Of a stretch of 64,000 nucleotides of DNA, positions 8,179 through 18,410 are shown piece after piece. The translations under genes and the position numbers were made by a program. The notes beneath the pieces were generated by a model. The model did no database searches and was not told where the DNA came from. It worked only from the letters and a program-made list of their open reading frames with translations. Source of the stretch: Streptomyces sp. D2-8 (GTDB lineage Bacteria > Actinomycetota > Actinomycetes > Streptomycetales > Streptomycetaceae). Position 1 is the first letter of the stretch. Every line of letters starts with the position of its first letter. Location of the stretch: NCBI RefSeq assembly GCF_023184515.1, contig NZ_JAAHBP010000012.1, positions 186,001 through 250,000 of the forward strand, written 5' to 3'.

Positions 8179-10461
8179 TCACCGGAGCCTGCTGCGCAGG
8201 GTGGTGAGCAGATACGCGCAGAGCAGCGCGGTCAGCGACAACGTCAGCGCCCCACCCACGGGTTGGGAGATCACGTTGAGCGCGGCCTCCAGGTAGCGCT
8301 CTCCCCCGAAGGGCCATCGCGGCAGGAGGGCCTCTCGCAGCCGCATGGGGAGTCCGGCCGCGGTTCGCACGGACGGTCCGTTCACGAGCTTGTGCACGAC
8401 GGGTACGACGAGGAGGGGGACGGCGGCCACGGCGGCGAGCCCGGCCGTGGTGGACCGGAAGACACCCGCGGCTAGTACCCCGGCCCAGGCACAACCGACC
8501 ACGAGCCCGATCCAACTCGCACTCAATGGGATCCAGTCGGCGGGAACCTGGGCGAGCTCCCGTCCGTAGACGAGATAGAGCACTTCGGCGTCGCAGCCGA
8601 TGGTGAGGACGGCCAGCACCAGCGCGGTGGCCGAGGAGACGAGGAGTTTGGCGGCCAGCAGCCCCAGCCGGCGGGGCACGGTGCCGCGGTCCGCCGCCAG
8701 GGCGGGGTGGCGGAACTCGTCGCCGAAGGCCAGCGCGCCGAGCAGTCCCGCGCCCAGCGCCGCAGGCGGCAGGGGCAGCTCCCGCGGCCACGCGGCGAGC
8801 AGGCGCGGCTGCGGGGTGTGCCCGATGCGTGCGAGCACTACGGCGGTCACGGCGGACACGGCGAGCACGACGGCTCCGGTCAGGAACCCGGTGCCGATCC
8901 CTGCGGCGCGCCGGATCTCGTAGCGGAGGGGACGGAGGGGGCTGGGGGCGTGGCGAACGGAGATGGGGGGCGGCAGAGGGGGCAGCGCGTCGAGCGTGGG
9001 AGCTGCGCGAGGGCTGGTGAGGTGTGGCCCCCGGGGCGGAGAGGGCGCGGTCGCCGTCAGAGGACCGTTGCTCGACCGGCTGGTCGTGGAGGTGTCCAAG
9101 AGCTCGTGCGGCTCGGCGTCGGGCAGCTGCGGTTGCCCGAAGGAAAGCGACGGCTCGTCTGCGACCGGCTCCCGTACTTCCGAAACAGATCGCGGCCCAA
9201 ACGTCGGCCGCGGCTCGGCCGAGACGGCCGCGGGGTCCCCGGAGGAAGACGACGGCTCGCCGGTGACCGGCTCCCGTGCGTCAGAGACGGCTCCCGTCTC
9301 AGGCGTGGGCCGCGGCTCGGCCGAGACGGCCACAGGGGCCCCGGAGGAAAGCGACGGCTCGCCTGCGACCGGCTCCCCTACTTCCGAAGCGGATCGCGGC
9401 TCAAGCGTCGGCCGCGGCTCGGCCGTGGCGGCCTTGGGGTCTGTTGCGAGCGGCCTCGACAGCTCGGGGGACCCTGCCGGTTCTCCCAACCGGGGCGCGA
9501 GGGTTGGCCGCTGCGTGTCGCTGACGCGCCCTGACACGACGAGACTTCGGTCACGCGGCCCGCTTGCCTGAGCGAAACCCGCACCGGGCCCCATGTCGCC
9601 GATCTCGTCGGCGAGTTGGTGAACGACGATGCCGTGACGGAACGCGATCTCGCCGATGTCCGCGCAGGTACCGCCGTACACCGAAAGGCGGTTGCCGCCC
9701 TCTCGGACGACTTCGACGGAGCGCTGCGAAGTGCGGGCCTGCTTGGCCAGGAGAACCGCCAGACGGGCCACGTGCGGGCTCCGTACGGCGACACGGGGGC
9801 GGAGGCGGGTGCGCGAGAACTCCTCGGCCCCCTGGTCGGCCACGAGCCTGCCCTGCTCCAGGGTGACGACGCGGTCGGCCGTGCGCGCGGCCGCCTTGGG
9901 GTCGGCCGTGGTGAACAGGACCGTGCCACCCTGGGCGGCGTGGGCGCGCAACATGCCGTGCAGCCAGGTGCTCTCACGGGCGGAGAGCCCGGCGGCCGGG
10001 TCGTCGAGGACGAGGGTGTGCGGGTCGGCCAGGAGGACACAGGCCAGGCCGAGACGGCGGTCCATGCCGCGGGAGAGGGTGCCGAGGCGTTCGTCGCGCA
10101 GGCTCACGAGCCCGACCGCTTCGAGGACTTCGTCGGCACGCCGGACCGGAACCCCCGCGGCGGCACACAGCATGCGCAGATGGCCGCGGACCGTGCGGGC
10201 GGGATGCCCGGGAACGTCGCCCAGCAGCACACCGACTTCGCGCGAGGGATGGGCGATGCGATGCAGGGGACGCCCCCGGAAGTGGGTGATGCCGCGGCCC
10301 TGTTGGAGTTCGAGCATGAGTCTGAGAACCGTCGTCTTGCCGGCGCCCGGTGCTCCGAGCAGCGCGGTGATGCGACCCGCCCACGCCTCGAAGGAGACGT
10401 CGTCGGCTGCGGGCGGAAGCTCTTTGCGGGGGTTGCTGGTCAGTCCGAAGGCCTGGATCAC
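8179..10461 (-). CDS. ABC transporter ATPase fused to its permease through a repetitive linker
   Basis: A 760-residue fusion. Residues 1-220 form an ABC ATPase: Walker A GAPGAGKT at 36-43, a signature that reads LSRGMDRR instead of LSGGQ, and Walker B LVLDDP with Asp in place of the usual catalytic Glu. Residues about 300-520 are a Pro/Ser/Glu-rich linker containing three tandem 34-residue repeats. The C-terminus (about 525-760) has six hydrophobic segments typical of an ABC-2 type permease. Its substrate is unknown. The weak signature and Walker B may mean low ATPase turnover. The GTG at 10461 has no Shine-Dalgarno site; a TATCTT box seven bases upstream would fit a leaderless transcript. 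whiH follows it on the same strand. Confidence 0.8.
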   Translation of the reverse strand: MIQAFGLTSNPRKELPPAADDVSFEAWAGRITALLGAPGAGKTTVLRLMLELQQGRGITHFRGRPLHRIAHPSREVGVLLGDVPGHPARTVRGHLRMLCAAAGVPVRRADEVLEAVGLVSLRDERLGTLSRGMDRRLGLACVLLADPHTLVLDDPAAGLSARESTWLHGMLRAHAAQGGTVLFTTADPKAAARTADRVVTLEQGRLVADQGAEEFSRTRLRPRVAVRSPHVARLAVLLAKQARTSQRSVEVVREGGNRLSVYGGTCADIGEIAFRHGIVVHQLADEIGDMGPGAGFAQASGPRDRSLVVSGRVSDTQRPTLAPRLGEPAGSPELSRPLATDPKAATAEPRPTLEPRSASEVGEPVAGEPSLSSGAPVAVSAEPRPTPETGAVSDAREPVTGEPSSSSGDPAAVSAEPRPTFGPRSVSEVREPVADEPSLSFGQPQLPDAEPHELLDTSTTSRSSNGPLTATAPSPPRGPHLTSPRAAPTLDALPPLPPPISVRHAPSPLRPLRYEIRRAAGIGTGFLTGAVVLAVSAVTAVVLARIGHTPQPRLLAAWPRELPLPPAALGAGLLGALAFGDEFRHPALAADRGTVPRRLGLLAAKLLVSSATALVLAVLTIGCDAEVLYLVYGRELAQVPADWIPLSASWIGLVVGCAWAGVLAAGVFRSTTAGLAAVAAVPLLVVPVVHKLVNGPSVRTAAGLPMRLREALLPRWPFGGERYLEAALNVISQPVGGALTLSLTALLCAYLLTTLRSRLR
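9130..9420 (-). repeat. Three tandem 102-bp coding repeats in the ABC fusion linker
   Basis: Two full 34-residue units and a third slightly shorter one, each starting EPRPT and containing EPVA/TGEPS. They cover residues 348-444 of the fusion protein. Unit copies differ at several positions, so this is a diverged in-frame array rather than an assembly artefact. Confidence 0.85.
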
Positions 10462-10594
10462 TCACAGCAAGATAGCGCGCTATGTCCGGTTTTCCGGGCA
10501 TCCCAAGGCCTGCCGCGGGCAGGACCATCACCCGCGACCGGGGTGCGGGCGGGTCGCGCTCCGGGCCCGGCGAGGCCCGCGCCCGGCCCGCCGG

Positions 10595-11353
10595 TCATAC
10601 CTCGGGGCGCAGCATCGGGGGGTTGAGCAGCGTCGCGCCACCGGCGCGGAAGAGCTGGGCCGGGCGTCCGCCCTGGCGGGTGGTCGTCCCACCGGTGGGA
10701 ACGAGGAAGCCGGGTGTGCCTGTGACCTTGCGGTGGAAGTTGCGCGGGTCGAGCGCCACGCCCCACACCGCCTCGTAGACACGGCGCAGTTCCCCGACGG
10801 TGAACTCGGCCGGGCAGAAGGCGGTGGCCAGCGACGAGTACTCGATCTTGGAGCGGGCTCGCTCCACTCCGTCCGCGAGGATCTGCGCGTGGTCGAAGGC
10901 GAGCGGCGCGACCGGCTCGGCGTCCCGCCCGTAACCGCCCTGATGCAACAGCTCCTCGACCGGGGCCCAGCGCGCGTTGCTGGCGTCTCCGCCTGCCCTG
11001 GGCGCGGGCAGGTCGGGGGCGAGAGCAAGGTGGGCGACGCTCACGACCCGCATCCTGGGGTCCCGCTTGGGGTCTCCGTAGGTGGCGAGCTGCTCCAGAT
11101 GTGCGCCGTTGTCCTGGGGTGGGACGGACGGGTCGTGCACACGCAGTCCGGTCTCCTCGGCCAGCTCCCGTGCCGCGGCCTGCGCCAGGTCTTCGTCGGC
11201 CCGTACGAAGCCGCCGGGCAACGCCCAACGTCCCTGGAACGGCGGTTCGCCCCTGCGTACCGCCAGCGCACACAGGGCATGACGGCGCACGGTCAGCACG
11301 ACCAGGTCCACGGTGACGGCGAAGGGCGGAAACGCTGACGGGTCGTAGGGCAT
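10595..11353 (-). CDS. NrtR-type Nudix regulator (Nudix domain plus winged helix)
   Basis: A 252-residue protein. The N-terminal Nudix fold has a complete Nudix box (GFVRADE, then RELAEETGL), so hydrolase activity is possible. The C-terminal 75 residues (FTVGELRRVYEAVWG, then NFHRKV) match the winged helix of NrtR regulators. NrtR proteins bind ADP-ribose and repress NAD-metabolism genes in many bacteria; some keep activity. No NAD gene is adjacent here, although an ADP-ribosylglycohydrolase lies 12 kb away. The ATG at 11353 has no clear ribosome site, and an inverted repeat sits just upstream, which suggests autoregulation. Confidence 0.8.
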   Translation of the reverse strand: MPYDPSAFPPFAVTVDLVVLTVRRHALCALAVRRGEPPFQGRWALPGGFVRADEDLAQAAARELAEETGLRVHDPSVPPQDNGAHLEQLATYGDPKRDPRMRVVSVAHLALAPDLPAPRAGGDASNARWAPVEELLHQGGYGRDAEPVAPLAFDHAQILADGVERARSKIEYSSLATAFCPAEFTVGELRRVYEAVWGVALDPRNFHRKVTGTPGFLVPTGGTTTRQGGRPAQLFRAGGATLLNPPMLRPEV

Positions 11354-11366
11354 GCGGCGATCATAG

Positions 11367-11381
11367 TCGTCTGCCTGACGA
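11367..11381. promoter_or_regulatory. Inverted repeat upstream of the NrtR-type gene, possible operator
   Basis: TCGTC and GACGA arms flank a 5-base centre, 14 bases before the start codon, with A/T on both outer sides. Symmetry and position suit an autoregulatory site, but the arms are short. Confidence 0.35.
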
Positions 11382-11482
11382 TAAACACTCCCTTCGCCGG
11401 TCCCTTCGCTTACTGATCCACTTCGGTCCGGTATGGACTCCACTGCCTCTCCCCCGGTCCGGAATTGGCACGTCGCTGCACG

Positions 11483-13831
11483 TCACACCCCCAGTTGCAG
11501 TCCATCGGCCGCCTCCTCGACCATGGCGAGGCCCAGCCTGCTGACCCGCACGGAGAACAGGGCGCCCGCCACGCGCAGTCCCGTGAAGCCGATCTCGCCG
11601 AGGGGCGCGCTGCGCACGGGGCTCAGGGTGACCGTCCCGGCCGGGGCGTCGGGGCGGATACCGGCGAGGGTGGTCAGCAGCAGGACTCCGGCGGCCGCCG
11701 CTGTGGCCGCGGGGCGGCAGGCTGCCGGGTGCGGGAGCGGAGCACTCCCTTGCGTGCGCTGCTCCCCCGCGTACATCTCGGGCAGCCGGTGAGCGAAGGT
11801 CTCGGCGGCCGCGAGTACGCCGCGCAGCAGCGAGTTCGATTCCTTTTCGTAGCCGGCGGCTGCCAGTCCCGCGACGGCGAGTGCCGTCTCCTGGATCCGT
11901 ACGGCTCCCGCGCGGTGGCCGAACGGGTTGAATCCCGGTTCCTTCGCGCCCAGTCCACGCAGGCCCCAGCCCGAGTCCATGACCGGGCTGCCGAGCAGCC
12001 GGGCAAGTTTCTCGGTCCGGAACTTGTCGAGCAGGCCGGGCGCCAATTCGCCCCCGCCCAGCAGGCCCGTGTCGAGGAGGTGCACGGCGGCCGCGCCCAG
12101 GTGAGGCACCAGGCTGCCGTCCGGCGCACGGGCTGTCGCGGGCCGGCCGCCCCCGCGGTCCTCGACCCAGAAGTCCTTCCGGAATGCGGTCCGTAAGGCC
12201 TGCGCCCACTGCCGGAGTGCTGCTCCCCCCGTCCGGCCGCAGGCGTCGAGCAGGTCGGCGCCGAGCAGGGCGGCACGGTGGGCATGGGCCTGTGTCTCGC
12301 ACCGGACGGGCTCGCGCGGGTTCGGGTCGCGCAGGTATGTGCCGTCTCCCACGGTGGTGCGCAGCCAGGCCAGGCAGCGTTCGGCGGCGGGCAGCAGCTC
12401 TTCCGTCTCCTGGTCGGGGAGGCCCCAGCGGCGGGCCTCGGCGAGCAGGGCGGGGAAGAGCAGCGTGGCCTCTGTGCCGGTGCACTGCGGCGGAAGGTGC
12501 GGCCCGGCGTCCCGTCGGGGGCCGGGGATCATTCCCGACTGCGTTCCGGGGCCAGTGAGTTGGGTCCGGGCGAGGATCCGCAGCGTTCCCGCGGCGAGGC
12601 CGGTGCCGAGCGGCAGAGCCATCCGGGCGGCGACGAGCGCGTCGGCGGGAGCCAGACCGCAGCGCCAGGGTGCCCCGGCCGCGAGGTGGGTGTCGGCGGG
12701 GTGCGCGGAGTCGCGCAGGAGGAGGGCCTGGAGGTCCTCGATGCTCGTCCGCAGGAGGGCGGGGACTCTGAGGTCGTCGCCCTCCGCACGCGCGGCGGTC
12801 AGAGGGCTGGTCGCCGCCCGTCCCGCAGCTCGGAGGGGCCGCGCGCCGTCCGGTCGCATCCGCAGTTCCACAGTTCTGCTGCCGCCGGGTGGCAGGTCGA
12901 GTTCCCACCGCAGGAGCCCGGCCGAGGCGAGGGCGTCCGAGGGAGCTGGTTCGGCCGTGACGGACGCGTTGCCGGTGGCGCAGGACCAGCGCAGACCGGA
13001 ACCGTGGACACTGGCGGGGAGTTCGGGGCCGGCGCTGCCGGAGGCGATGGCCCCGAGGTCGGCCAGGTCCGTGCCCAGGACGATCTCGACCGGCAGCCGG
13101 AGCGGGCGGGGAGCCGCGCTGTGCAGGGTGATCCGCTCCGTGCCGTCCGCGAAGCGGTTGCGTTCCACGATCACGTCGGGGTCCGGGCCCGCCTGCGGTG
13201 ACGTGCGGAGTGTGCCCACGAACCTGGCGCGGTCGGCCGAGGACATCCGGGCCTGGACCGCGAGGGGTACGCGTCCGGCGACGCGGATCTCGCACCGGGA
13301 GAGCACGCGCCGGCCGGCACGGTAGAACCCCTCCAGGCCTCGGCCGGTCAGCTGTCCCTCCTCGGTCGAAATGGCGAGGCCGGGAAGGGCGACGCAGATC
13401 ATCGCGGTGTGCGCGGGTGGCAAGTCGGCAGACCAGCGCAGTCCGGGGATGGTGGCGCCTCGGGGCGGGGGCGAAGACGAGTGCCCCATGGGTGGCGGAG
13501 TCCGCACCTGGGCGACGGGCGATGAAGCTGAGCTGTACCCCGAACTCGCACCCGGGCGACGATTCTGACCCGCCCATCGGGGAGACGATCGGCCGGGGCC
13601 CGGCGACGACGGAGGACGCGAGTCGGGGCCGATGGGTGCAGAAGGGTATGAGGTGCTGCCGGGGAACCTCGGCCCGTAACCATCGACACGTGCCGCTGGT
13701 CGCGCGGAGACGACCTGGTCCCCCGCCCGCGGCATCCCGGCCCCGGGCGGGGCGGCACCCGATCCGAGGGGCGGTGGGGGCTCGCCCTGGCGACGGCGGT
13801 CGTCGGCGGTGGGCGGAGTCGGCTTTTGCAT
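11483..13831 (-). CDS. Glycogen-debranching-enzyme-like protein (GDE N-terminal domain, six-hairpin glycosidase-like C-terminus)
   Basis: A 782-residue protein. Residues 1-160 are a Pro/Ser/Gly-rich, probably disordered extension. A beta-rich domain resembling the N-terminal domain of bacterial amylo-alpha-1,6-glucosidases follows (from about DLPPAHTAMICVALPGLAIS). The C-terminal half is an alpha-helical toroid of the (alpha/alpha)6 type, with SGMIPGPRRDAG, HLGAAAVHLLDTGLLG, and FNPFGHRAGAVRIQETALA. The usual catalytic acids are not obvious, so I cannot say whether it is active. The ATG at 13831 has GAGGAA eight bases upstream. It follows the DUF4192 gene on the same strand with about 190 bases between. 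Substrate unknown. Confidence 0.7.
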   Translation of the reverse strand: MQKPTPPTADDRRRQGEPPPPLGSGAAPPGAGMPRAGDQVVSARPAARVDGYGPRFPGSTSYPSAPIGPDSRPPSSPGPGRSSPRWAGQNRRPGASSGYSSASSPVAQVRTPPPMGHSSSPPPRGATIPGLRWSADLPPAHTAMICVALPGLAISTEEGQLTGRGLEGFYRAGRRVLSRCEIRVAGRVPLAVQARMSSADRARFVGTLRTSPQAGPDPDVIVERNRFADGTERITLHSAAPRPLRLPVEIVLGTDLADLGAIASGSAGPELPASVHGSGLRWSCATGNASVTAEPAPSDALASAGLLRWELDLPPGGSRTVELRMRPDGARPLRAAGRAATSPLTAARAEGDDLRVPALLRTSIEDLQALLLRDSAHPADTHLAAGAPWRCGLAPADALVAARMALPLGTGLAAGTLRILARTQLTGPGTQSGMIPGPRRDAGPHLPPQCTGTEATLLFPALLAEARRWGLPDQETEELLPAAERCLAWLRTTVGDGTYLRDPNPREPVRCETQAHAHRAALLGADLLDACGRTGGAALRQWAQALRTAFRKDFWVEDRGGGRPATARAPDGSLVPHLGAAAVHLLDTGLLGGGELAPGLLDKFRTEKLARLLGSPVMDSGWGLRGLGAKEPGFNPFGHRAGAVRIQETALAVAGLAAAGYEKESNSLLRGVLAAAETFAHRLPEMYAGEQRTQGSAPLPHPAACRPAATAAAAGVLLLTTLAGIRPDAPAGTVTLSPVRSAPLGEIGFTGLRVAGALFSVRVSRLGLAMVEEAADGLQLGV

Positions 13832-14021
13832 GGGAAGGCTTCCTCTGCGCTCGATGCGCCTCGATCGGGTTCGGCCCCGGTGCCGGAGGGCTCCGACGGC
13901 GCAGGGGCAGTACGGCGTCACGGCCCGTTCAGCCGTTCCGCCACTCAGGTGAACGGTGGAGGTGTCCTCCGAGTCACGCCCAGGGCCCGGCCCCTGCACC
14001 TCGAGGCCGCCCGGCGCAGGC

Positions 14022-15791
14022 TCACTCCTCATCGTCCGTGCCGTGGCCGGGCTGTACGCCTTCCCGGCCCGTGTCCCGGCAGGGCGTTGCCTTCTTCGGC
14101 GTACGCGCACGCGTGCCGCCCGTTCGCACGCTGCCGGACCGAGCGGTACCCGCCGTTGCCGCACGGCCTGAACGAGGACCGGTCTCGGTAGCACCGGCAG
14201 GGTGTGTGGTGCCCGCCGGCGTGCGCCGCCGGGGAGTCCGGGCTCCCATGTCACGGTCTTCCGCGCCGGTACGGCCGACGGCAGCGCCGGTGGTGCCGCC
14301 GGGACGGGAGCGGCGGCGACGGCGTGACGGCACGGCTGCCGGTGAGGGCCTGTCGGATGGCCCGAACTCGGGCGTCATCGCTGCCGGTGAGGGCTTGCCG
14401 AACGGCCCGGAGACCGACGGCGCCGATGCCGATGAGGGCCTGTCGCGGCGCTCGATCTCGGTCGCCGCGGTCGTCTCGCGTCCAGGAGACTCGTCACCGT
14501 CCGCCCGCTCTTCCAGGCGGTCGGCTCCCGCACGCCCACGACCTTCGCGCTCCGCTCGCAGGCAACTGCGGATCGCCTCCGGGTCGAGGCCTTCATTGCA
14601 GGCCTGGTGCAGGAGGCGGGCGAAGAGGTAGTCGGGATCGGCGCCGAGAGCCATGGCGAGAGCTTCGCGGGCCTCCAGTTCGTCGCCGGTGGACCAGGCC
14701 ACCCAGCCGGCGAGCGTGAGCGGCGCAGCGGCATGTTCGGCGTAGGGCCCGACGCAGCGGCGAGCCAGCGTCCGCCAGAGGCGAAGGGCGACTGCGGCGT
14801 CGTCACCCTCCATCCACTCGGCCGCCCGGTCGCGGGCCGCTCGGTCCTGGAGGCCGAGGATCAATCGGGCGGCGTCCTCGTGGCCGAGCAGTTCGTCGTC
14901 GCGGAGATCCGCCAGGAGCATGCCGGAGACGGGATGCGCCTCGGCGAAGCGGGCCAGGATCCTCCCGGCCAGTTCCAGCGTGTCGTCCGCCACGGCGGCA
15001 CGGCCCGAGTCGTCCAGGATTTTCGGCACCAGCGCCATGCTGGCGGCGTCCAGGGCGGCCTCCTGCTCGAGGGCCGCGGCGTTTTCCCAGGGCAGCAGCC
15101 GGGCCCGGAGTTCTCGCAGAGTGCCACGCACCTGGAGACCGGCGTAGGTGGCCGCCGCGGCCAGTACGGAGGTGCCGGGCAGGCCCATGGTGGCTCCCTC
15201 GGGGGAGCAGCATGCCGCGTTGTCACAGCAGTACGACCAGTAGCGGCCATCGGAGATGCACAGCGCCTCGACCACCACCACGTCCAGGGAACCGCACTCG
15301 ACGCGCAGCCTCTGGGCCAGAGGCCTCAGCCGCTCCATCACCTGCCGGCCGGTCTGGCCCTGCTCCGGCTCTTGGCACAGGAAGGCCACCATCGACTCGG
15401 GCCGGGCCCCTCGGCGCTCGCTGCCCGTCACGAGGCCATGGGACAGTTGCCGGGCCGCACAGGGCCAGTCGTCCGCGCTCGCGGGGATGCCGAGCCGGGC
15501 CCGGCCTCCGAACCGCCCGCGTCCGTCCCTGTCGTGCAGGGCGACCAGGACGATGCTGTCCTCGGGGCGGTATCCGAGCAGGTACGGCAGGGCGTCGGCC
15601 AGTTCGGCCGGAGTGCGCAGAGTGACCTGGTGCTCGCCGCCGTGGCTGTCGTACGCGGGGCCGGGAGCGTGCGGCCCGGATGCGTCGCTCCTCTTCTTCT
15701 GCTGTTCACCGTTCTTGTGTCCGCTCTGCGCCTCGGGCCCGGTGATGTCACCGTTCTCAGGGGATCCGGTCGTTTCGCCGTGGTTCGTCAT
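14022..15791 (-). CDS. DUF4192 family protein
   Basis: A 589-residue protein. Residues about 50-400 match the actinobacterial DUF4192 family: it opens with [28 protein letters not shown] and has a Cys-rich motif ([13 protein letters not shown]) that may bind metal. The C-terminal 180 residues are Arg/Pro/Ser/Thr-rich and probably disordered. The function of the family is not established; members are cytosolic and common in Streptomyces. The ATG at 15791 is divergent from recQ with only about 130 bases between, so the two share a promoter region. The GDE-like gene lies downstream on the same strand. Confidence 0.82.
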   Translation of the reverse strand: MTNHGETTGSPENGDITGPEAQSGHKNGEQQKKRSDASGPHAPGPAYDSHGGEHQVTLRTPAELADALPYLLGYRPEDSIVLVALHDRDGRGRFGGRARLGIPASADDWPCAARQLSHGLVTGSERRGARPESMVAFLCQEPEQGQTGRQVMERLRPLAQRLRVECGSLDVVVVEALCISDGRYWSYCCDNAACCSPEGATMGLPGTSVLAAAATYAGLQVRGTLRELRARLLPWENAAALEQEAALDAASMALVPKILDDSGRAAVADDTLELAGRILARFAEAHPVSGMLLADLRDDELLGHEDAARLILGLQDRAARDRAAEWMEGDDAAVALRLWRTLARRCVGPYAEHAAAPLTLAGWVAWSTGDELEAREALAMALGADPDYLFARLLHQACNEGLDPEAIRSCLRAEREGRGRAGADRLEERADGDESPGRETTAATEIERRDRPSSASAPSVSGPFGKPSPAAMTPEFGPSDRPSPAAVPSRRRRRSRPGGTTGAAVGRTGAEDRDMGARTPRRRTPAGTTHPAGATETGPRSGRAATAGTARSGSVRTGGTRARTPKKATPCRDTGREGVQPGHGTDDEE

Positions 15792-15923
15792 GCGAAGACG
15801 ATCTCGCGGAACGCAAATCTCCGCTTGACCCTGTGGATAAGTCCGATCAGGGACACGTCACCCAAGGTCGGCGCGCCCCCAGCTCTCGGTGGTCGGCTCC
15901 GGATGTCAGTGCCGTCCTGTTGT

Positions 15924-18098
15924 ATGGAACGCATGGAGCACACGAGCAACGCGGAACTCCGGGCGGCGGCCGACGCGGTCCTCGCCCGTCTCGTCGGGGA
16001 CGTCTCGGGAGAGGCCCGGCTGCGCGAGGACCAGTGGCGGGCGATCGAGGCGCTGGTCGCCGACAGACGCCGTGCCCTGGTCGTCCAGCGCACGGGCTGG
16101 GGCAAGTCCGCGGTGTACTTCGTGGCGACCTCGCTGCTGCGGGCGCGGGGCAGCGGTCCGACCGTGATCGTGTCGCCGCTGCTCGCGCTCATGCGTAACC
16201 AGGTCGAGGCGGCGGCTCGGGCCGGCATCCATGCCCGGACCATCAACTCCTCCAACACGGAGGAGTGGGACGCCGTTCAGGACGAGATCACCGCGGGCGA
16301 GGTGGACGTCCTGTTGGTGAGTCCTGAACGGCTCAACAACCCGGACTTCCGGGACCAGGTACTGCCCCGGCTCGCGGCCGCCACCGGGCTCTTGGTGGTG
16401 GACGAGGCCCACTGCATCTCCGACTGGGGCCATGACTTCCGGCCGGACTACCGCCGGCTGCGCACGATGCTCGCCGATCTCCCGCCCGGTGTGCCGGTGC
16501 TCGCGACCACCGCCACGGCCAACGCGCGCGTGACGGCCGACGTCGCGGAACAGCTCGGCACCGGCGGCAGCTCGGACGCCCTCGTGCTGCGGGGACCGCT
16601 GGACCGGGACAGCCTGAGCCTGAGCGTGCTGAGGCTGCCGGACGCCGCGCACCGGATGGCCTGGCTCGCGGAGCACCTCGACGAACTGCCGGGGTCCGGA
16701 ATCATCTACACCCTCACCGTGGCCGCCGCCGAGGAGGTCACCGCCTTCCTCCGGCAGCGCGGGCACACGGTCGCGGCGTACACGGGCAAAACGGAGAACG
16801 CCGAGCGTCAGCAGGCCGAGGAGGATCTGCTCGGCAACAAGGTGAAGGCGCTGGTCGCCACGTCAGCGCTCGGCATGGGCTTCGACAAGCCCGACCTGGG
16901 TTTCGTGGTGCACCTGGGCTCACCCTCCTCCCCCATCGCCTACTACCAGCAGGTGGGCCGCGCGGGACGCGGTGTGGAGCATGCCGAGGTGCTCCTGCTC
17001 CCGGGCAAGGAGGACGAGGCGATCTGGAAGTACTTCGCGTCGCTCGCCTTCCCTTCGGAAGACCTGGTGCGCCGCACGCTCGACGTCCTCGGGCACGCGG
17101 AGAAGCCCCTGTCGCTGCCCGCCCTGGAGCCCCTGGTGGAGCTGCGCCGCTCCCGACTGGAGACCATGCTCAAGGTCCTCGACGTGGACGGGGCGGTCAA
17201 GCGGGTCAAGGGCGGCTGGATCGCGACCGGGCAGCCGTGGACGTACGACGCCGAGCGGTACGCGTGGGTGGCACGTCAGCGCGAGGCCGAGCAGCAGGCC
17301 ATGCGCGCGTACGCGTCGACGACCGAGTGCCGGATGGAGTTCCTGCAGCACCAGCTGGACGACGAGGCCGCCAAGCCGTGCGGTCGCTGCGACAACTGCG
17401 CCGCCCCCCGCTTCGCCGCCGACACATCCGAGGAGTCGCTCGAGGCCGCCCGCGTGGACCTGGGCCGGGCAGGTGTCGAGGTGGAGCCCCGCCGGATGTG
17501 GCCCACCGGACTGCCGGCGATCGGAGTGGACCTCAAGGGACGTATCCCGATCGGCGAACAGGCCGCGTCGGGACGCGCGCTGGGACGGCTGTCGGACATC
17601 GGGTGGGGCAACCGGCTGCGGCCCATGCTCGCGCCCCAGGCCCCCGACGGGCCCGTGCCCGACGACGTGGCGAAGGCCGTGGTGGGCGTACTGGCCGACT
17701 GGGCCAGGGGCCCTGGCGGTTGGGCCCCGGGCGCACCGGATGGCCGGCCGCGCCCGGCCGGCGTCGTCACCGTTGCCTCGCGCACGCGACCGCAGCTGAT
17801 CAATTCCCTGGGGGCGCGCATCGCCGAGATCGGCCGACTGCCGCTGCTGGGCGCCGTCGAGTACGTCGGCGACGCCCTCCCGGGCTCCCGGAGCAACAGT
17901 GCCCAGCGGCTGAAGGCACTCGATGGCGCTCTGGCCGTGCCGCCCGCCCTCACGTCCGCTCTCGCCGAGGCCCAGGGCCCGGTCCTCTTGGTGGACGACT
18001 ACACAGAGACCGGCTGGACCCTCGCGGTCGCGGCCCGCATGCTCCGACGCTCCGGCGCACAGGGGGTGTTGCCGCTGGTACTGGCCGTGCAGGGCTGA
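15924..18098 (+). CDS. recQ: RecQ-family DNA helicase fused to a phosphoribosyltransferase-like domain
   Basis: A 724-residue superfamily 2 helicase. Motif I reads TGWGKS (57-62; usual RecQ is TGGGKS) and motif II DEAH (160-163) sits in [21 protein letters not shown] RecQ zinc site follows (C in ECRMEF, then CGRCDNC, about 468-492). After about residue 560 the protein departs from E. coli RecQ and ends in a domain with [13 protein letters not shown] near 687-699, the PRPP-binding loop of type I phosphoribosyltransferases (as in ComFC). That fusion is known in actinobacterial RecQ proteins; its purpose is not. No Shine-Dalgarno site decides between ATG 15924 and ATG 15933. Confidence 0.88.
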   Translation: MERMEHTSNAELRAAADAVLARLVGDVSGEARLREDQWRAIEALVADRRRALVVQRTGWGKSAVYFVATSLLRARGSGPTVIVSPLLALMRNQVEAAARAGIHARTINSSNTEEWDAVQDEITAGEVDVLLVSPERLNNPDFRDQVLPRLAAATGLLVVDEAHCISDWGHDFRPDYRRLRTMLADLPPGVPVLATTATANARVTADVAEQLGTGGSSDALVLRGPLDRDSLSLSVLRLPDAAHRMAWLAEHLDELPGSGIIYTLTVAAAEEVTAFLRQRGHTVAAYTGKTENAERQQAEEDLLGNKVKALVATSALGMGFDKPDLGFVVHLGSPSSPIAYYQQVGRAGRGVEHAEVLLLPGKEDEAIWKYFASLAFPSEDLVRRTLDVLGHAEKPLSLPALEPLVELRRSRLETMLKVLDVDGAVKRVKGGWIATGQPWTYDAERYAWVARQREAEQQAMRAYASTTECRMEFLQHQLDDEAAKPCGRCDNCAAPRFAADTSEESLEAARVDLGRAGVEVEPRRMWPTGLPAIGVDLKGRIPIGEQAASGRALGRLSDIGWGNRLRPMLAPQAPDGPVPDDVAKAVVGVLADWARGPGGWAPGAPDGRPRPAGVVTVASRTRPQLINSLGARIAEIGRLPLLGAVEYVGDALPGSRSNSAQRLKALDGALAVPPALTSALAEAQGPVLLVDDYTETGWTLAVAARMLRRSGAQGVLPLVLAVQG

Positions 18099-18410
18099 CG
18101 GCGTGCCCGGGCCGGGGCGGCTGCCCCGGCGCACACCTCTGGACGCCGCCCACCCCCATGACGTACGAACGTGTCGTGCTCGAACGCCCCATGGGTGGTC
18201 CGGTGACACACACGGTGGGGATATTAGCCGCGCATCATCTGATAACGGTCGGCTGCCTCAATTGCTCGTTGCCGCATTCAAGTTCGACAGGAAGAATTGA
18301 GGTCTGCTCCCGCACGGCTCGCCGGCCGCTCCGGTAGGGCTTCGTTGCGGTGCGCGCTCCCAGGAATCCGACCCCGCCCGCAGTGTGGGCGCGTAGCCGA
18401 AGGGAGGACC
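18099..18410. other. Intergenic region after recQ
   Basis: No gene is visible. The first part carries the recQ terminator hairpin. The stretch 18215-18300 is AT-richer than its surroundings (GGGGATATTAG, TTGCTCGTTG, AAGAATTG) and probably holds the promoter of the 203-residue protein gene, which has about 110 bases of leader. Confidence 0.4.
18111..18130 (+). terminator. Terminator downstream of recQ
   Basis: An 8-bp perfect GC stem (18111-18118 with 18123-18130) with a 4-base loop, 12 bases past the recQ stop. Confidence 0.6.

Noticed and set aside
9130-9420. Repeats considered as a CRISPR array
   Set aside because: They are diverged 102-bp in-frame coding repeats without spacers.
11361-13577. 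Long minus-strand frame offset from the debranching-like gene
   Set aside because: Arg/Pro/Gly-rich nonsense; the other frame has a ribosome site and family motifs.
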